DNA of 29,290 nt from a virus. Under the pieces are notes generated by a model, which was not told the origin of the DNA, searched no databases, and saw nothing but the letters and a program-made list of their open reading frames with translations. The translations under genes were made by a program, and so were the position numbers. Shown piece after piece: positions 7,950 through 15,195 of the stretch (positions are counted from its first letter, which is position 1; the number at the start of each line of letters is the position of its first letter). The stretch lies in IMG/VR virus record IMGVR_UViG_3300032242_002373, positions 1-29,290 of that record. The stretch is one strand, 5' to 3'.

Positions 7950-9119
7950 TTACATTATATAGTTAGCAACTGGAGTTTCCTCAGGATTCTCCATGCTCCA
8001 ATTTAGTGCGCCATCCTGCCATATGAAATCATCGACTCCAAGTTCTAAAAATCTCTGATGAATATCACTTTCATATGCTTGATGAATCATAGCAACAAGA
8101 TTCTGGATTTCAGCATTACGCTTTTTCTGTGTATTGTTTTCATGATGATATTGAATATATCCAAACTTCTGGATATGAACCATCCGGGTATGAAGAAAAG
8201 TTCTCACAATAAGTTCATAATCATCAGCGACAAATAAGTTTTTATTATGTCCACCAATACTATGATAAAAGTCGTGTGTCCAAGCTCTAAAATGATTTGG
8301 TACTCCAACTATATGTCGAATAGTTTTAGAATTAATATCTGGATAGTTAGTAACTAAATAATCTCTGCCGCGCCAAAACTCTGTTCTATAACTTCCATAA
8401 CCAAATCCCCATCCATTCGGATATGAGGCATCTTCATGCGCTTCGCCAATAACCTCAGCACAATCAGAGAAGCAGAATCCAGCATCAGGATATGATTGGA
8501 ATGCTCTAAAGACATCAAGAAAAGCCCAAGGAGTTAGTTCATCATCATGATCAAGTTCAACAAGGTATTCACCATTAGCGAGACTAAATGCGTTCTTCTT
8601 GACTTCTCCAATTGAACCTGAATGCTCAGCAAAGAATACTTTTACGCGAGGATCTATAGATGCAAGCTGCTTGATTGAATTAATAGTATTTCCATCAGTT
8701 GAGCCATCATCATAAATAATCCACTCCCAATTTTTATACTCTTGTCCAACTAAAGATCGATATGGCCACCAAATATCTTTTGTATTATATGTTGGCGTTA
8801 TAGCAGAAACGAGAGGTTCATTGATATTGGTTGTATCTTTAATTAAATTAGAGTAACAAGTTAAAATAGAATTATATAATTCATTATTATTAATTTGCTC
8901 ATCATAATGAATCCATTTTTTTCTAATATTTAGAGGCTGACTACCCATAATCTTATATGACAAAAGATCACCAAATGTGATAATTACATGAGGATTAATT
9001 TCCACAATATATTTATTACCAAATAAATCATTCTGTGCATAGTGCATATCAAATCTATCGAAAATACTATCTTCAATAATATGATCATTGAATATAAGAA
9101 CTTTAATTTTATCAGTCAT
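7950..9119 (-). CDS. GT2 glycosyltransferase with N-terminal extra domain
   Basis: The product has 389 residues. The ATG at 9119 is chosen because GGAGAG lies just before it; an in-frame longer start would run into a hairpin. Residues 1-100 form an extra domain (NDHIIEDSIFDRFDMHY, PHVIITFGDLLSYKIMG) that I cannot name. From residue 102 a GT-A fold begins: VSAITPTYNTK, WEWIIYDDGSTDG, then the metal-binding VELDHDDELTPW at 187-198. A late HDFYHSIGGHNKNLFVADDYEL matches the acceptor-side ED motif of GT2 enzymes. It is cytoplasmic and probably part of the glycosylation function spread through this arm. tRNA genes follow directly. Confidence 0.9.
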   Translation of the reverse strand: MTDKIKVLIFNDHIIEDSIFDRFDMHYAQNDLFGNKYIVEINPHVIITFGDLLSYKIMGSQPLNIRKKWIHYDEQINNNELYNSILTCYSNLIKDTTNINEPLVSAITPTYNTKDIWWPYRSLVGQEYKNWEWIIYDDGSTDGNTINSIKQLASIDPRVKVFFAEHSGSIGEVKKNAFSLANGEYLVELDHDDELTPWAFLDVFRAFQSYPDAGFCFSDCAEVIGEAHEDASYPNGWGFGYGSYRTEFWRGRDYLVTNYPDINSKTIRHIVGVPNHFRAWTHDFYHSIGGHNKNLFVADDYELIVRTFLHTRMVHIQKFGYIQYHHENNTQKKRNAEIQNLVAMIHQAYESDIHQRFLELGVDDFIWQDGALNWSMENPEETPVANYIM

Positions 9120-9132
9120 TACTCTCCAATAA

Positions 9133-9160
9133 AGAGATGGGGGATTTCTCCCCCATCTCT
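9133..9160 (-). terminator. Perfect 11-bp hairpin between two genes
   Basis: AGAGATGGGGG and CCCCCATCTCT enclose a 6-nt loop. On the minus strand the stem is followed by TTTATT and then the ribosome site of the GT2 gene, so it may be a weak terminator or may stabilise the 5' end of the GT2 message. Confidence 0.6.
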
Positions 9161-9196
9161 GCACTGCCTTCACACGGACTTCGCGCTTCGTTCGGA

Positions 9197-9520
9197 CTAC
9201 GACATCATATCATTAAGGCGAATAATTCCATCAGGAATTGCAGCAAGTCTGCAAAGACCGTCTGGCTCAACCATCTGCGATACAATATGACATACACCAT
9301 TGCCCTCATAATGAGCACAATTTAAACATTTAATTCCTCTAGAGGCAACTTCATTCTCATCTGCCCCAACATACCCAACCCAGATTCCCTTGCCATCATT
9401 ATCAGCAAGCTTTCCATGACGATCCACAATATCCATCATTGCTTGGACAAACTCCTTCTCAGGCTGAGCCATAGAGTTCATCATATCTCCTGCAATTTTG
9501 TCAATCCAGCTATTTTCCAT
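9197..9520 (-). CDS. Four-cysteine protein, HiPIP-like/zinc domain
   Basis: The product has 107 residues. The N-terminal half is helical and amphipathic (DKIAGDMMNSMAQPEKEFVQAMMDIVD). The C-terminal half holds CLNCAHYEGNGVCHIVSQ followed by MVEPDGLCRLAAI: two close Cys, a third after 8, and a fourth before R-L. This spacing resembles the small cysteine domains similar to high-potential iron-sulfur proteins in actinobacterial and phage proteins. The start has GGAG 6 nt upstream. Function unknown; it could bind an Fe-S cluster or zinc. Confidence 0.6.
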   Translation of the reverse strand: MENSWIDKIAGDMMNSMAQPEKEFVQAMMDIVDRHGKLADNDGKGIWVGYVGADENEVASRGIKCLNCAHYEGNGVCHIVSQMVEPDGLCRLAAIPDGIIRLNDMMS

Positions 9521-9572
9521 AATTACTCCATTCTATGCGCCACGTTCGCAACTCTTAGATTATATCAGATTT

Positions 9573-9743
9573 TCAAAAACTTCGATATGGAAGGATTCCC
9601 GGATCAAGAGTCATTTTCGACATACCCTTTTCAATCTTAAGAACGCCAATGCGAGGGCGAGTCTTATCTCCATCTGGATAAATCTCAATTTCAGTTTGCT
9701 CTGGATCAGCAATTTTTTCTTTTGAAACTTTTAACTTCGGCAT
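9573..9743 (-). CDS. Small basic hypothetical protein
   Basis: The product has 56 residues from the ATG with a strong ribosome site (AGGAGA, 5 nt); a longer frame starting 21 nt upstream would overlap the previous gene and lacks such a site. The sequence mixes Lys/Glu-rich and Pro-rich parts (MPKLKVSKEKIADPEQTEI, ending DPGILPYRSF). I do not recognise it. It is directly downstream of the pyrimidine-dimer glycosylase gene and likely co-transcribed. Confidence 0.6.
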   Translation of the reverse strand: MPKLKVSKEKIADPEQTEIEIYPDGDKTRPRIGVLKIEKGMSKMTLDPGILPYRSF

Positions 9744-9751
9744 ATTATCTC

Positions 9752-10174
9752 CTATTTTGGCCAAACATATTCTAAATCATCTGGTTCTTCCCAGTTAAAC
9801 TGAGAATAAAATTCTTTGTTTTTCTTTAATAGATTACTTCGATGAGATGAATGAAACACATCTAATCCAAGCCATTCAGGATAAGTGGAGGAATGTTCAA
9901 TCTGACTTAAAAAGTCAAAAGTCTTCCATAAACAAGTATCTTTATATCCTCTACTAATCCACTCTTCACAAATTGCTATTTGATATAGCATCAAATAATC
10001 TTCATGACCTTTCCACATTTTTGTGGCAGGATGATTAGTCCACCCACCATTCTTAGAAAGACCAGCTAAAGTTTTCATAATCTGAAGAGTTTCAACTCTT
10101 TGCTTACCAAGCCGTTGTCTATCTAATGTCATTGCAGAAAGAGCAAAATCTTCTGAAGGCAAGAATGTTTGCAT
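9752..10174 (-). CDS. Pyrimidine-dimer DNA glycosylase, MSMEG_6728 family
   Basis: The product has 140 residues. The MQTFLPSEDF start, TLDRQRLGKQRVE, the NHPATKMWKGHEDYLMLYQ stretch and CEEWISRGYKD are hallmarks of the T4 endonuclease V-like family found in actinobacteria and their phages. Such enzymes cut the glycosyl bond at UV-induced pyrimidine dimers and nick the abasic site. The start codon overlaps the stop of the 50-residue gene ahead (TAATG), so it is translationally coupled. It would protect phage DNA from UV damage. Confidence 0.88.
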   Translation of the reverse strand: MQTFLPSEDFALSAMTLDRQRLGKQRVETLQIMKTLAGLSKNGGWTNHPATKMWKGHEDYLMLYQIAICEEWISRGYKDTCLWKTFDFLSQIEHSSTYPEWLGLDVFHSSHRSNLLKKNKEFYSQFNWEEPDDLEYVWPK

Positions 10175-10326
10175 TATTCCTCGTTTACTATTTTATTTTC
10201 ATAAAGTGAACTATAACAAGCTTGGGCTATCTCCCTCAATAAAGGAGCATAGCAATACTTCCACTCTGATACTTCTTTCGCAATGTAAATAGGTATTTCA
10301 ATATTAATATTATCTTTATTAGTCAT
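10174..10326 (-). CDS. 50-residue hypothetical protein
   Basis: A short frame from an ATG at 10326, giving MTNKDNINIEIPIYIAKEVSE and ending SLYENKIVNEE. Its stop shares an A with the next ATG (TAATG), and its own start shares one with the preceding stop, so it is the middle of a three-gene coupled chain with the glycosylase. Helical and amphipathic with two Cys; no family recognised. The coupling on both sides is the best evidence that it is real. Confidence 0.6.
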   Translation of the reverse strand: MTNKDNINIEIPIYIAKEVSEWKYCYAPLLREIAQACYSSLYENKIVNEE

Positions 10327-10478
10327 TATATCCCCAAAGCTTTCAAACGTGCTTGATCTGCAATATCTCCATTATAAAATTCTCCTTCAGGGTTATTCAT
10401 TGCTTCCACAATTACCCTCGGAAGAATAACAGTGACTAGATCCTGCATCTCTTCTTCTGTAGGACTCTCTGCTGACAT
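10326..10478 (-). CDS. 50-residue acidic hypothetical protein
   Basis: Starts at the ATG at 10478 with an almost perfect ribosome site (AGGAGGT, 5 nt). The product begins MSAESPTEEEMQDLVTVIL and ends ADQARLKALGI; it is acidic and helical. It couples by TAATG to the next 50-residue gene. It is the first gene after tRNA-Ile in this small operon. No family recognised. Confidence 0.62.
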   Translation of the reverse strand: MSAESPTEEEMQDLVTVILPRVIVEAMNNPEGEFYNGDIADQARLKALGI

Positions 10479-10496
10479 ACTACCTCCTAAGTCCGG

Positions 10497-10520
10497 CAGG
10501 GTGGGATTGAACCCACCCTG
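10497..10520 (-). other. T-arm-like hairpin downstream of tRNA-Ile
   Basis: A perfect 9-bp stem (CAGGGTGGG/CCCACCCTG) with a 6-nt loop TTCAAT on the minus strand lies 18 nt after tRNA-Ile. It resembles the T arm of that tRNA plus part of an acceptor strand, but no 5' half is present. It could be a tRNA relic, a processing signal or a weak terminator. Confidence 0.4.
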
Positions 10521-10537
10521 TTATAAAATTATGTAAG

Positions 10538-10609
10538 TACGGTAGGGTGGAATTGAACCACCGTCTTGACTGTATAAGAATCAGGCCCTTACCATTGGAC
10601 GACTACCGT
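10538..10609 (-). tRNA. tRNA-Ile (anticodon TAT)
   Basis: The acceptor stem ACGGTAG/CTACCGT is perfect; the T arm is GGTGG, TTCAATT, CCACC. The anticodon stem TGATT/AGTCA encloses CTTATAC, giving TAT, which reads ATA directly without needing lysidine modification of a CAT anticodon. Confidence 0.88.
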
Positions 10610-10652
10610 CGGTTGCATGGGCATCATAGCATAGATTATTGTACTTGCTACA

Positions 10653-11276
10653 CTACCACTGAGGAAATTTTAAAATCGACTGCCAGTCGGGGCCATACTT
10701 CGTAGCAAGGACATGATTCATCTCTATATTAGCCTCATGACAATATTGATCATGATTATCTTGAGATTGATGTTCAAAGTGTTCAATCTCAACATCTTGA
10801 ATTAAATATGAATAATATCTTTGTAAATTAGCTCTATAGCAGTAATCTAATTCCACACCCCAACCATATGACATTCTAGAATCTAAAAGCCCCACTTTAT
10901 CAAGAACATTACGATGAAAAATTGGAGCTATAAACTCTAGCCAATAAATATTGCGTATTGATTGATGTCCAACTCTATTCATAACTTTAACATGAGGAGA
11001 ATTAACCATTGGAGAATATATACCTATTTTGTCATCAATAATATAGTTTAAGTTATCAAGATTATCTGCATTAAGTGATATATCATTATTGCATATCATA
11101 ATATGATTATATGATGTCTTTAATGCATTTTTGATTGCTATATTAAAACTTTCAGTAAAAGAAGTTTTAAAAATAGAAGAGTTAATAACCTCATATGGAT
11201 GCTCATTAATATTAGATATTAAATTTTTAGTATGATGATGAGATTTTTCGTGATCAAGAATTATTGTATATATCAT
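10653..11276 (-). CDS. GT2-like glycosyltransferase
   Basis: The product has 207 residues. It lacks a long N-terminal Rossmann start but contains ICNNDISLNADN (NND replaces the usual DxD), a VNSPHVKVMNRVG strand and YGWGVELDYCYRANLQ, the acceptor-side E-D motif of rhamnosyl/GT2 enzymes, then HFEHQSQ. It is last in the six-gene glycan operon, starting 2 nt after the upstream stop. The gene is very AT-rich like its operon. A cytoplasmic sugar transferase of unknown donor. Confidence 0.78.
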   Translation of the reverse strand: MIYTIILDHEKSHHHTKNLISNINEHPYEVINSSIFKTSFTESFNIAIKNALKTSYNHIMICNNDISLNADNLDNLNYIIDDKIGIYSPMVNSPHVKVMNRVGHQSIRNIYWLEFIAPIFHRNVLDKVGLLDSRMSYGWGVELDYCYRANLQRYYSYLIQDVEIEHFEHQSQDNHDQYCHEANIEMNHVLATKYGPDWQSILKFPQW

Positions 11277-11278
11277 AT

Positions 11279-11914
11279 CTAGCCAATGTAATTTGAAGTT
11301 TGATGAAAGTGTCCAAGACCACTTGTCTTCTCTCCTATATGCTGCACAAGAGAGCGAGTTGAAGCAAATAATTTTACTTGATTATTTGAAATATTAATAA
11401 ATGTTTTTAATGCCATATCATATGCTTCCAAACCTATATTATTCATTAAATGTTCCCCAAAATTTCTTGCCATTTCTATATCATATAACATAGCCTGAGT
11501 ACCATAAAACGATTCCATAGGATATTCACATAGTTTTACCTCATCCTCATTTACAAGCGTCCATGTATAGCAAGAATATAATGCAATTGCATATTTAGTA
11601 TTCAAAAAATTAATTTGATTTTTTAACAAATCAATGTGGTGCTTAAAATTTGAACTAAAAAAAACATCATCTTCTATTATCAAACATTCTTTAGAGTTTA
11701 AAAGAATAGTTGCATAATTAAATTGAGCATTTCTTTGAACATCATCTTTGGCATATGGACTAGATACTTCTATAACTTTAACATTTAAATGTGAAAGCTC
11801 AGCGCTATCGCCTTGATAAAAAATCTCTATATCAAAATCTGATGGAATTGATTCCAATGTTCTTTCTAAATAAGATGGACTTCTACTACAAGACATTATA
11901 GATATCGTACTCAT
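11279..11914 (-). CDS. GT-A glycosyltransferase with EDD motif
   Basis: The product has 211 residues. It begins STISIMSCSRSPSYLERTLESIP, a nucleotide-binding strand-helix, and has DVQRNAQFNYATILLNS followed by CLIIEDDVFFSSNF, an EDD metal-binding motif like that of GNT-I/GT2-type enzymes. AMLYDIEMARNF and VQHIGEKTSGLG toward the C-terminus fit the acceptor half. The genes on both sides are glycosyltransferases separated by 2 nt. Donor and acceptor unknown. Confidence 0.72.
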   Translation of the reverse strand: MSTISIMSCSRSPSYLERTLESIPSDFDIEIFYQGDSAELSHLNVKVIEVSSPYAKDDVQRNAQFNYATILLNSKECLIIEDDVFFSSNFKHHIDLLKNQINFLNTKYAIALYSCYTWTLVNEDEVKLCEYPMESFYGTQAMLYDIEMARNFGEHLMNNIGLEAYDMALKTFINISNNQVKLFASTRSLVQHIGEKTSGLGHFHQTSNYIG

Positions 11915-11916
11915 AA

Positions 11917-12474
11917 TTACACCTGAGTTGGATCATGTCCATCGCTAATATTTTTACCATGAAAACGATACTGCCAAAGAATCTCTGGAACACATTTAAT
12001 TTTCTTTCCAGCATTCATTAATTTGATCCACATCTCATGATCTTCCAGTAATACTTCCGGGAACCCACCGACTTCTTCCCATACAGACTTCTTCATCAAA
12101 ACAGTAGCCGGAATATAGTTATTCTCTCTGAGCCTCTCAGCATCAAAATAAGAATTAGGATTCCATCCATTTCTTGTCCCAGTTACTTCACACCAAGGAT
12201 AAACCATATCAGCATCATCTGCTTGAGATAAAAGTGTTTCTATAAATTTTGGATATAAAAGATCATCATCTGCAAGTGATACAACCCATTCAGTTGTGAC
12301 TTGAGAATATAACTTATTGGCTGTTTTGGCTGGGCCAAGACGTTCATAGTCAAGACCAATCAAATGAGACTTAGGTTGCCAAGTTTGACTACGAACTGAT
12401 TCCATACATTCTGCTAACATACCTGAACGATGGGGTAATGATGGCGTACATACTGTAACATCTACTATAGTCAT
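11917..12474 (-). CDS. GT2 glycosyltransferase
   Basis: The product has 185 residues from the ATG that shares a base with the preceding stop (TAATG). Motifs: VTVCTPSLPHRSGMLAECMES, then VVSLADDDLLYPKFIE (DDD metal site), MKKSVWEEVGGFPE and LEDHEMWIKL (the ED-x-W acceptor motif), closing with WQYRFHGKNIS. This is a compact complete GT-A domain. It follows the acyltransferase gene in the coupled operon. Confidence 0.88.
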   Translation of the reverse strand: MTIVDVTVCTPSLPHRSGMLAECMESVRSQTWQPKSHLIGLDYERLGPAKTANKLYSQVTTEWVVSLADDDLLYPKFIETLLSQADDADMVYPWCEVTGTRNGWNPNSYFDAERLRENNYIPATVLMKKSVWEEVGGFPEVLLEDHEMWIKLMNAGKKIKCVPEILWQYRFHGKNISDGHDPTQV

Positions 12475-13163
12475 TATAATAACTCCCACTCTATAATATC
12501 ATTTAAAAATATTTCAGGAACAATAGTAGACTGATTTTCATAATATTTTTGAAGATCGAGTATATCTTTATTTGAAAATTTTAACTCATTTAATAATTTA
12601 TTATTAAGTCCAGAACTTTTAGCAGGAGTTCCCTTAACAAGTTGATAAGGCATAATATTTTTAACAACTGTTGAGTTCATACCTATCATAGATCCAATAC
12701 CTATCTTAATTTTTTGATGAATTACTGCCGCCATTCCTACATTAGCTTTTTCTCCAATATAACAATGACCACCGATCATTGCTGAAGGAGCTAATCTACA
12801 TTGATCAGCTAAATAAGCATCATGCCCTATGTGGCTCTTATTCATAATAAAACAATTAGATCCTATATATGTCTCTCTTATAGTGCCCTGATGAACTGTA
12901 GTATGTTCTCTGATAATGGTATTATCACCAATAACTATTCCATAGCCTTGATCTATTTCCCAGATATCATCACTAAATTTTGGCTTAAACATATCATCTA
13001 TATGTTCAGATGTAGTGCCTATTACAGTATTAGGTCCTACCCAGCATTTTCTTCCAATTTTACATGGTCCAAGAATAACGGCATTAGGACCGATAATAGA
13101 GCCATATCCAATTTCTACAGATTTAGATATAACAGATGTTGGATGGATTGAAACATTATTCAT
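12474..13163 (-). CDS. LpxA-like left-handed beta-helix acyltransferase
   Basis: The product has 229 residues with many hexapeptide repeats ([IV]GxxxxI): IHPTSVI, VEIGYGSIIGPNAVILG, IGRKCWVGPNTVIG, then YIGSNCFIMNKSHIGHDAYL and IGEKANVGMAAVIHQ. The IGHDAYL and IGGHCYIGEKANVG parts match LpxA-type UDP-sugar N/O-acyltransferases, whose catalytic His lies in this turn. The C-terminal ~45 residues are helical. Placed directly after the aminotransferase (ATGA overlap), it likely acylates the new amino group on a nucleotide sugar. The acyl donor (acetyl-CoA or acyl-ACP) is not evident. Confidence 0.88.
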   Translation of the reverse strand: MNNVSIHPTSVISKSVEIGYGSIIGPNAVILGPCKIGRKCWVGPNTVIGTTSEHIDDMFKPKFSDDIWEIDQGYGIVIGDNTIIREHTTVHQGTIRETYIGSNCFIMNKSHIGHDAYLADQCRLAPSAMIGGHCYIGEKANVGMAAVIHQKIKIGIGSMIGMNSTVVKNIMPYQLVKGTPAKSSGLNNKLLNELKFSNKDILDLQKYYENQSTIVPEIFLNDIIEWELL

Positions 13164-14275
13164 ATATCCTCTTTTTTCAAGAAATGATTAAATGTTTTTG
13201 CTATATATTCTATGTTTAAATTAGATATAGTAGATCCAATTGGCATAGATATACATAAATCAGATTGCACTAAAGCATTCGGTGTCTGTCTAAACGATCC
13301 AAAATTTTTTAACTCAAAATCATAATTAACTAAATAATCATAATATATACCAAGATGTATATTTTTCTTTTTTAAATTTTCAATCAATCTATCTCGTTTA
13401 ATAGTTTTTGGTAATTGAATTGTATATTGATGAAAACAATGTTTAGTTTTTCCAACAATATATTTAATTTGATTATTCTTTATATCAAGATACTCTTGAT
13501 ATATATCAGCTTGATTATTTCTATTTTGAGTAATTTGATCTAATCTATCAAATTGAGATAATATAATAGTTGCGCTAAGATCAGTCATTCTTAAATTAGT
13601 TCCTATGCAAAGATTATTATTACAATTTTTGACTAATCCATTATTTTTATATAAATCAAAAAATTCAGTATCTTCATCATATATAATAATTCCACCTTCA
13701 CAACCAGTAATATTTTTAGTTGCATAAAATGAAAAAATAGAAAAATCTACAAATCTTGATGATCCAACTGAACTACCATCTTTGTATCTAGATCCAATAG
13801 CTTGAGCATTATCTTCAACAATCCAAATTTTTTTATTATACTTTGAATTTTGAATAATCGATTTAATACTATTATCAGGTAATCCATATAAACTTGTAGT
13901 AACTATCAATCTTGTTTTATCTGTAATAAGATTGCCAAGCAAAGACCAATCTGGGAGATATGAATCATCTGTATCTATAAATACAGGGGTTGCTCCTGAT
14001 CTAAGAATAGAATATGGAATTGACTTAAATGTGAGTGGAGAAAGAATAACCTCATCACCCGCTTCAATATCAAGATACTTTAATATAGATTCAAAAGCTG
14101 ATGTAGCACTAGAATAAGCTGATGCACTATTCTTCTTGCATAAAGAAGCGAAAGCAGTCTCTAAGTCTTTAACTATCTCACCTTGTGCAAGATTTCCAGT
14201 CTTTAAGAGACGCTCAGCCCTAAATAAATCAAGGTCTGTAAGTTCTGGTTTGTTACAAGATAACATCGTGCTCAT
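13160..14275 (-). CDS. DegT/DnrJ/EryC1 sugar aminotransferase
   Basis: The product has 371 residues from the ATG at 14275; a start 30 nt upstream is possible. It is a PLP enzyme that transfers an amino group to a keto nucleotide sugar. Motifs: SATSAFESILKYLDI (cofactor phosphate region), EDNAQAIGSRYKDG (the Asp that pairs with the PLP ring nitrogen), and SFYATKNITGCEGG, whose Lys forms the internal aldimine. It overlaps the dehydratase gene by 23 nt and is followed by the acyltransferase. In pseudaminic- and bacillosamine-type pathways the same order dehydratase-aminotransferase-acyltransferase makes acylated amino sugars. GC falls to about 20 percent in places. Confidence 0.93.
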   Translation of the reverse strand: MSTMLSCNKPELTDLDLFRAERLLKTGNLAQGEIVKDLETAFASLCKKNSASAYSSATSAFESILKYLDIEAGDEVILSPLTFKSIPYSILRSGATPVFIDTDDSYLPDWSLLGNLITDKTRLIVTTSLYGLPDNSIKSIIQNSKYNKKIWIVEDNAQAIGSRYKDGSSVGSSRFVDFSIFSFYATKNITGCEGGIIIYDEDTEFFDLYKNNGLVKNCNNNLCIGTNLRMTDLSATIILSQFDRLDQITQNRNNQADIYQEYLDIKNNQIKYIVGKTKHCFHQYTIQLPKTIKRDRLIENLKKKNIHLGIYYDYLVNYDFELKNFGSFRQTPNALVQSDLCISMPIGSTISNLNIEYIAKTFNHFLKKEDI

Positions 14276-15128
14276 TAATGATTTTCTCAAATACTGAATC
14301 TTCAATTTTACTCAATAATTCACTAGTTGATAATCTTACTTCAGTAATTCTATCACCTCTACGAGCAGGAACGACAGCTCCATTTCTTCCATAAAGATCT
14401 TTGTAAACATCTAGCATATTTCTGATATCACCGGGGTCAATTGTATATCTTCCAGAATCTTGCATACCTGTGAATAAAGATAAAGCAAGCGCTTCTTTGA
14501 TAGTTATAAAATAACGATTACAATTCATTACTAAATGATCTTCAACATTATATTCGCTATTCCAAATTTCAAATACATTGTCAGAAGATTCAACTACATT
14601 ATAATAACGTGCGACGTTATGTCCTTTATTTAAAATTAAACGCTCAGCTATCAATTTACTAGCACCATAGACTGTTTCTGGATTACAAGATTTACAAGTA
14701 CTAGATAGTACTATCTTAGTATTTAAAGATTTAGTAGCGTCAATAATAATTTGAGTTCCATAAATATTGATATCAATAGTAGAGTCGGGAGTTCTCTCTC
14801 CGCTAGGAGCGTGCTTATCAGCAGCAAAGTGGAAGATAAAATCTGGTTTTTTTTCTTTTATAATAGTTTTCATTGCAAAAGAATCAAATACATTGAAATA
14901 TAAATGATCTACATTATCAGCGGTAGCTGCAATGTCAATATTGGTAAGACTACAATTAATATTATAATCTTTGATAAAAGAATTAAGCGCAGTGCCAAGA
15001 CTACCCATTGATCCAGTTATAATGATTTTCTTACCCTCATAGAAAGAAGCAGATTCTTGGAAGAAATCTTCAAGATCATGCTCACTTCTACCGAGAATTT
15101 TCTCTAAGGCAGTTTCGGCAAAGTTCAT
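14253..15128 (-). CDS. NAD(P)-dependent nucleotide-sugar dehydratase/epimerase (CapD/PseB-like)
   Basis: The product has 291 residues. An extended SDR: nucleotide motif TGSMGSLG (38-45), FHFAADKHAPSGE, SST near 142-144, and the catalytic Y154-x3-K158 in VYGASKLIAE. The HFAADKHAPS stretch and an N-terminal helix before the Rossmann fold match the polysaccharide biosynthesis CapD/FlaA1 group, which includes UDP-GlcNAc 4,6-dehydratases. It is the first gene of the glycan operon, downstream of an endolysin terminator. Its keto product would be the substrate of the aminotransferase encoded next. Epimerase activity alone cannot be excluded. Confidence 0.88.
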   Translation of the reverse strand: MNFAETALEKILGRSEHDLEDFFQESASFYEGKKIIITGSMGSLGTALNSFIKDYNINCSLTNIDIAATADNVDHLYFNVFDSFAMKTIIKEKKPDFIFHFAADKHAPSGERTPDSTIDINIYGTQIIIDATKSLNTKIVLSSTCKSCNPETVYGASKLIAERLILNKGHNVARYYNVVESSDNVFEIWNSEYNVEDHLVMNCNRYFITIKEALALSLFTGMQDSGRYTIDPGDIRNMLDVYKDLYGRNGAVVPARRGDRITEVRLSTSELLSKIEDSVFEKIINEHDVIL

Positions 15129-15143
15129 ACACCCATGATAGCA

Positions 15144-15171
15144 GAAAGCGACAGCTTTCGCTGTCGCTTTC
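15144..15171 (-). terminator. Hairpin terminator after endolysin
   Basis: A perfect 11-bp stem (GAAAGCGACAG/CTGTCGCTTTC) with a 6-nt loop lies between the endolysin stop and the dehydratase start. On the minus strand it ends in CTTTCTG, a weak U tract. Confidence 0.72.
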
Positions 15172-15195
15172 CATAATGTCGGCTATTAAAATATA

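Noticed and set aside
12822-13151. Plus-strand frame opposite the acyltransferase
   Set aside because: Periodic hexapeptide repeats on the minus strand generate it; no independent evidence.
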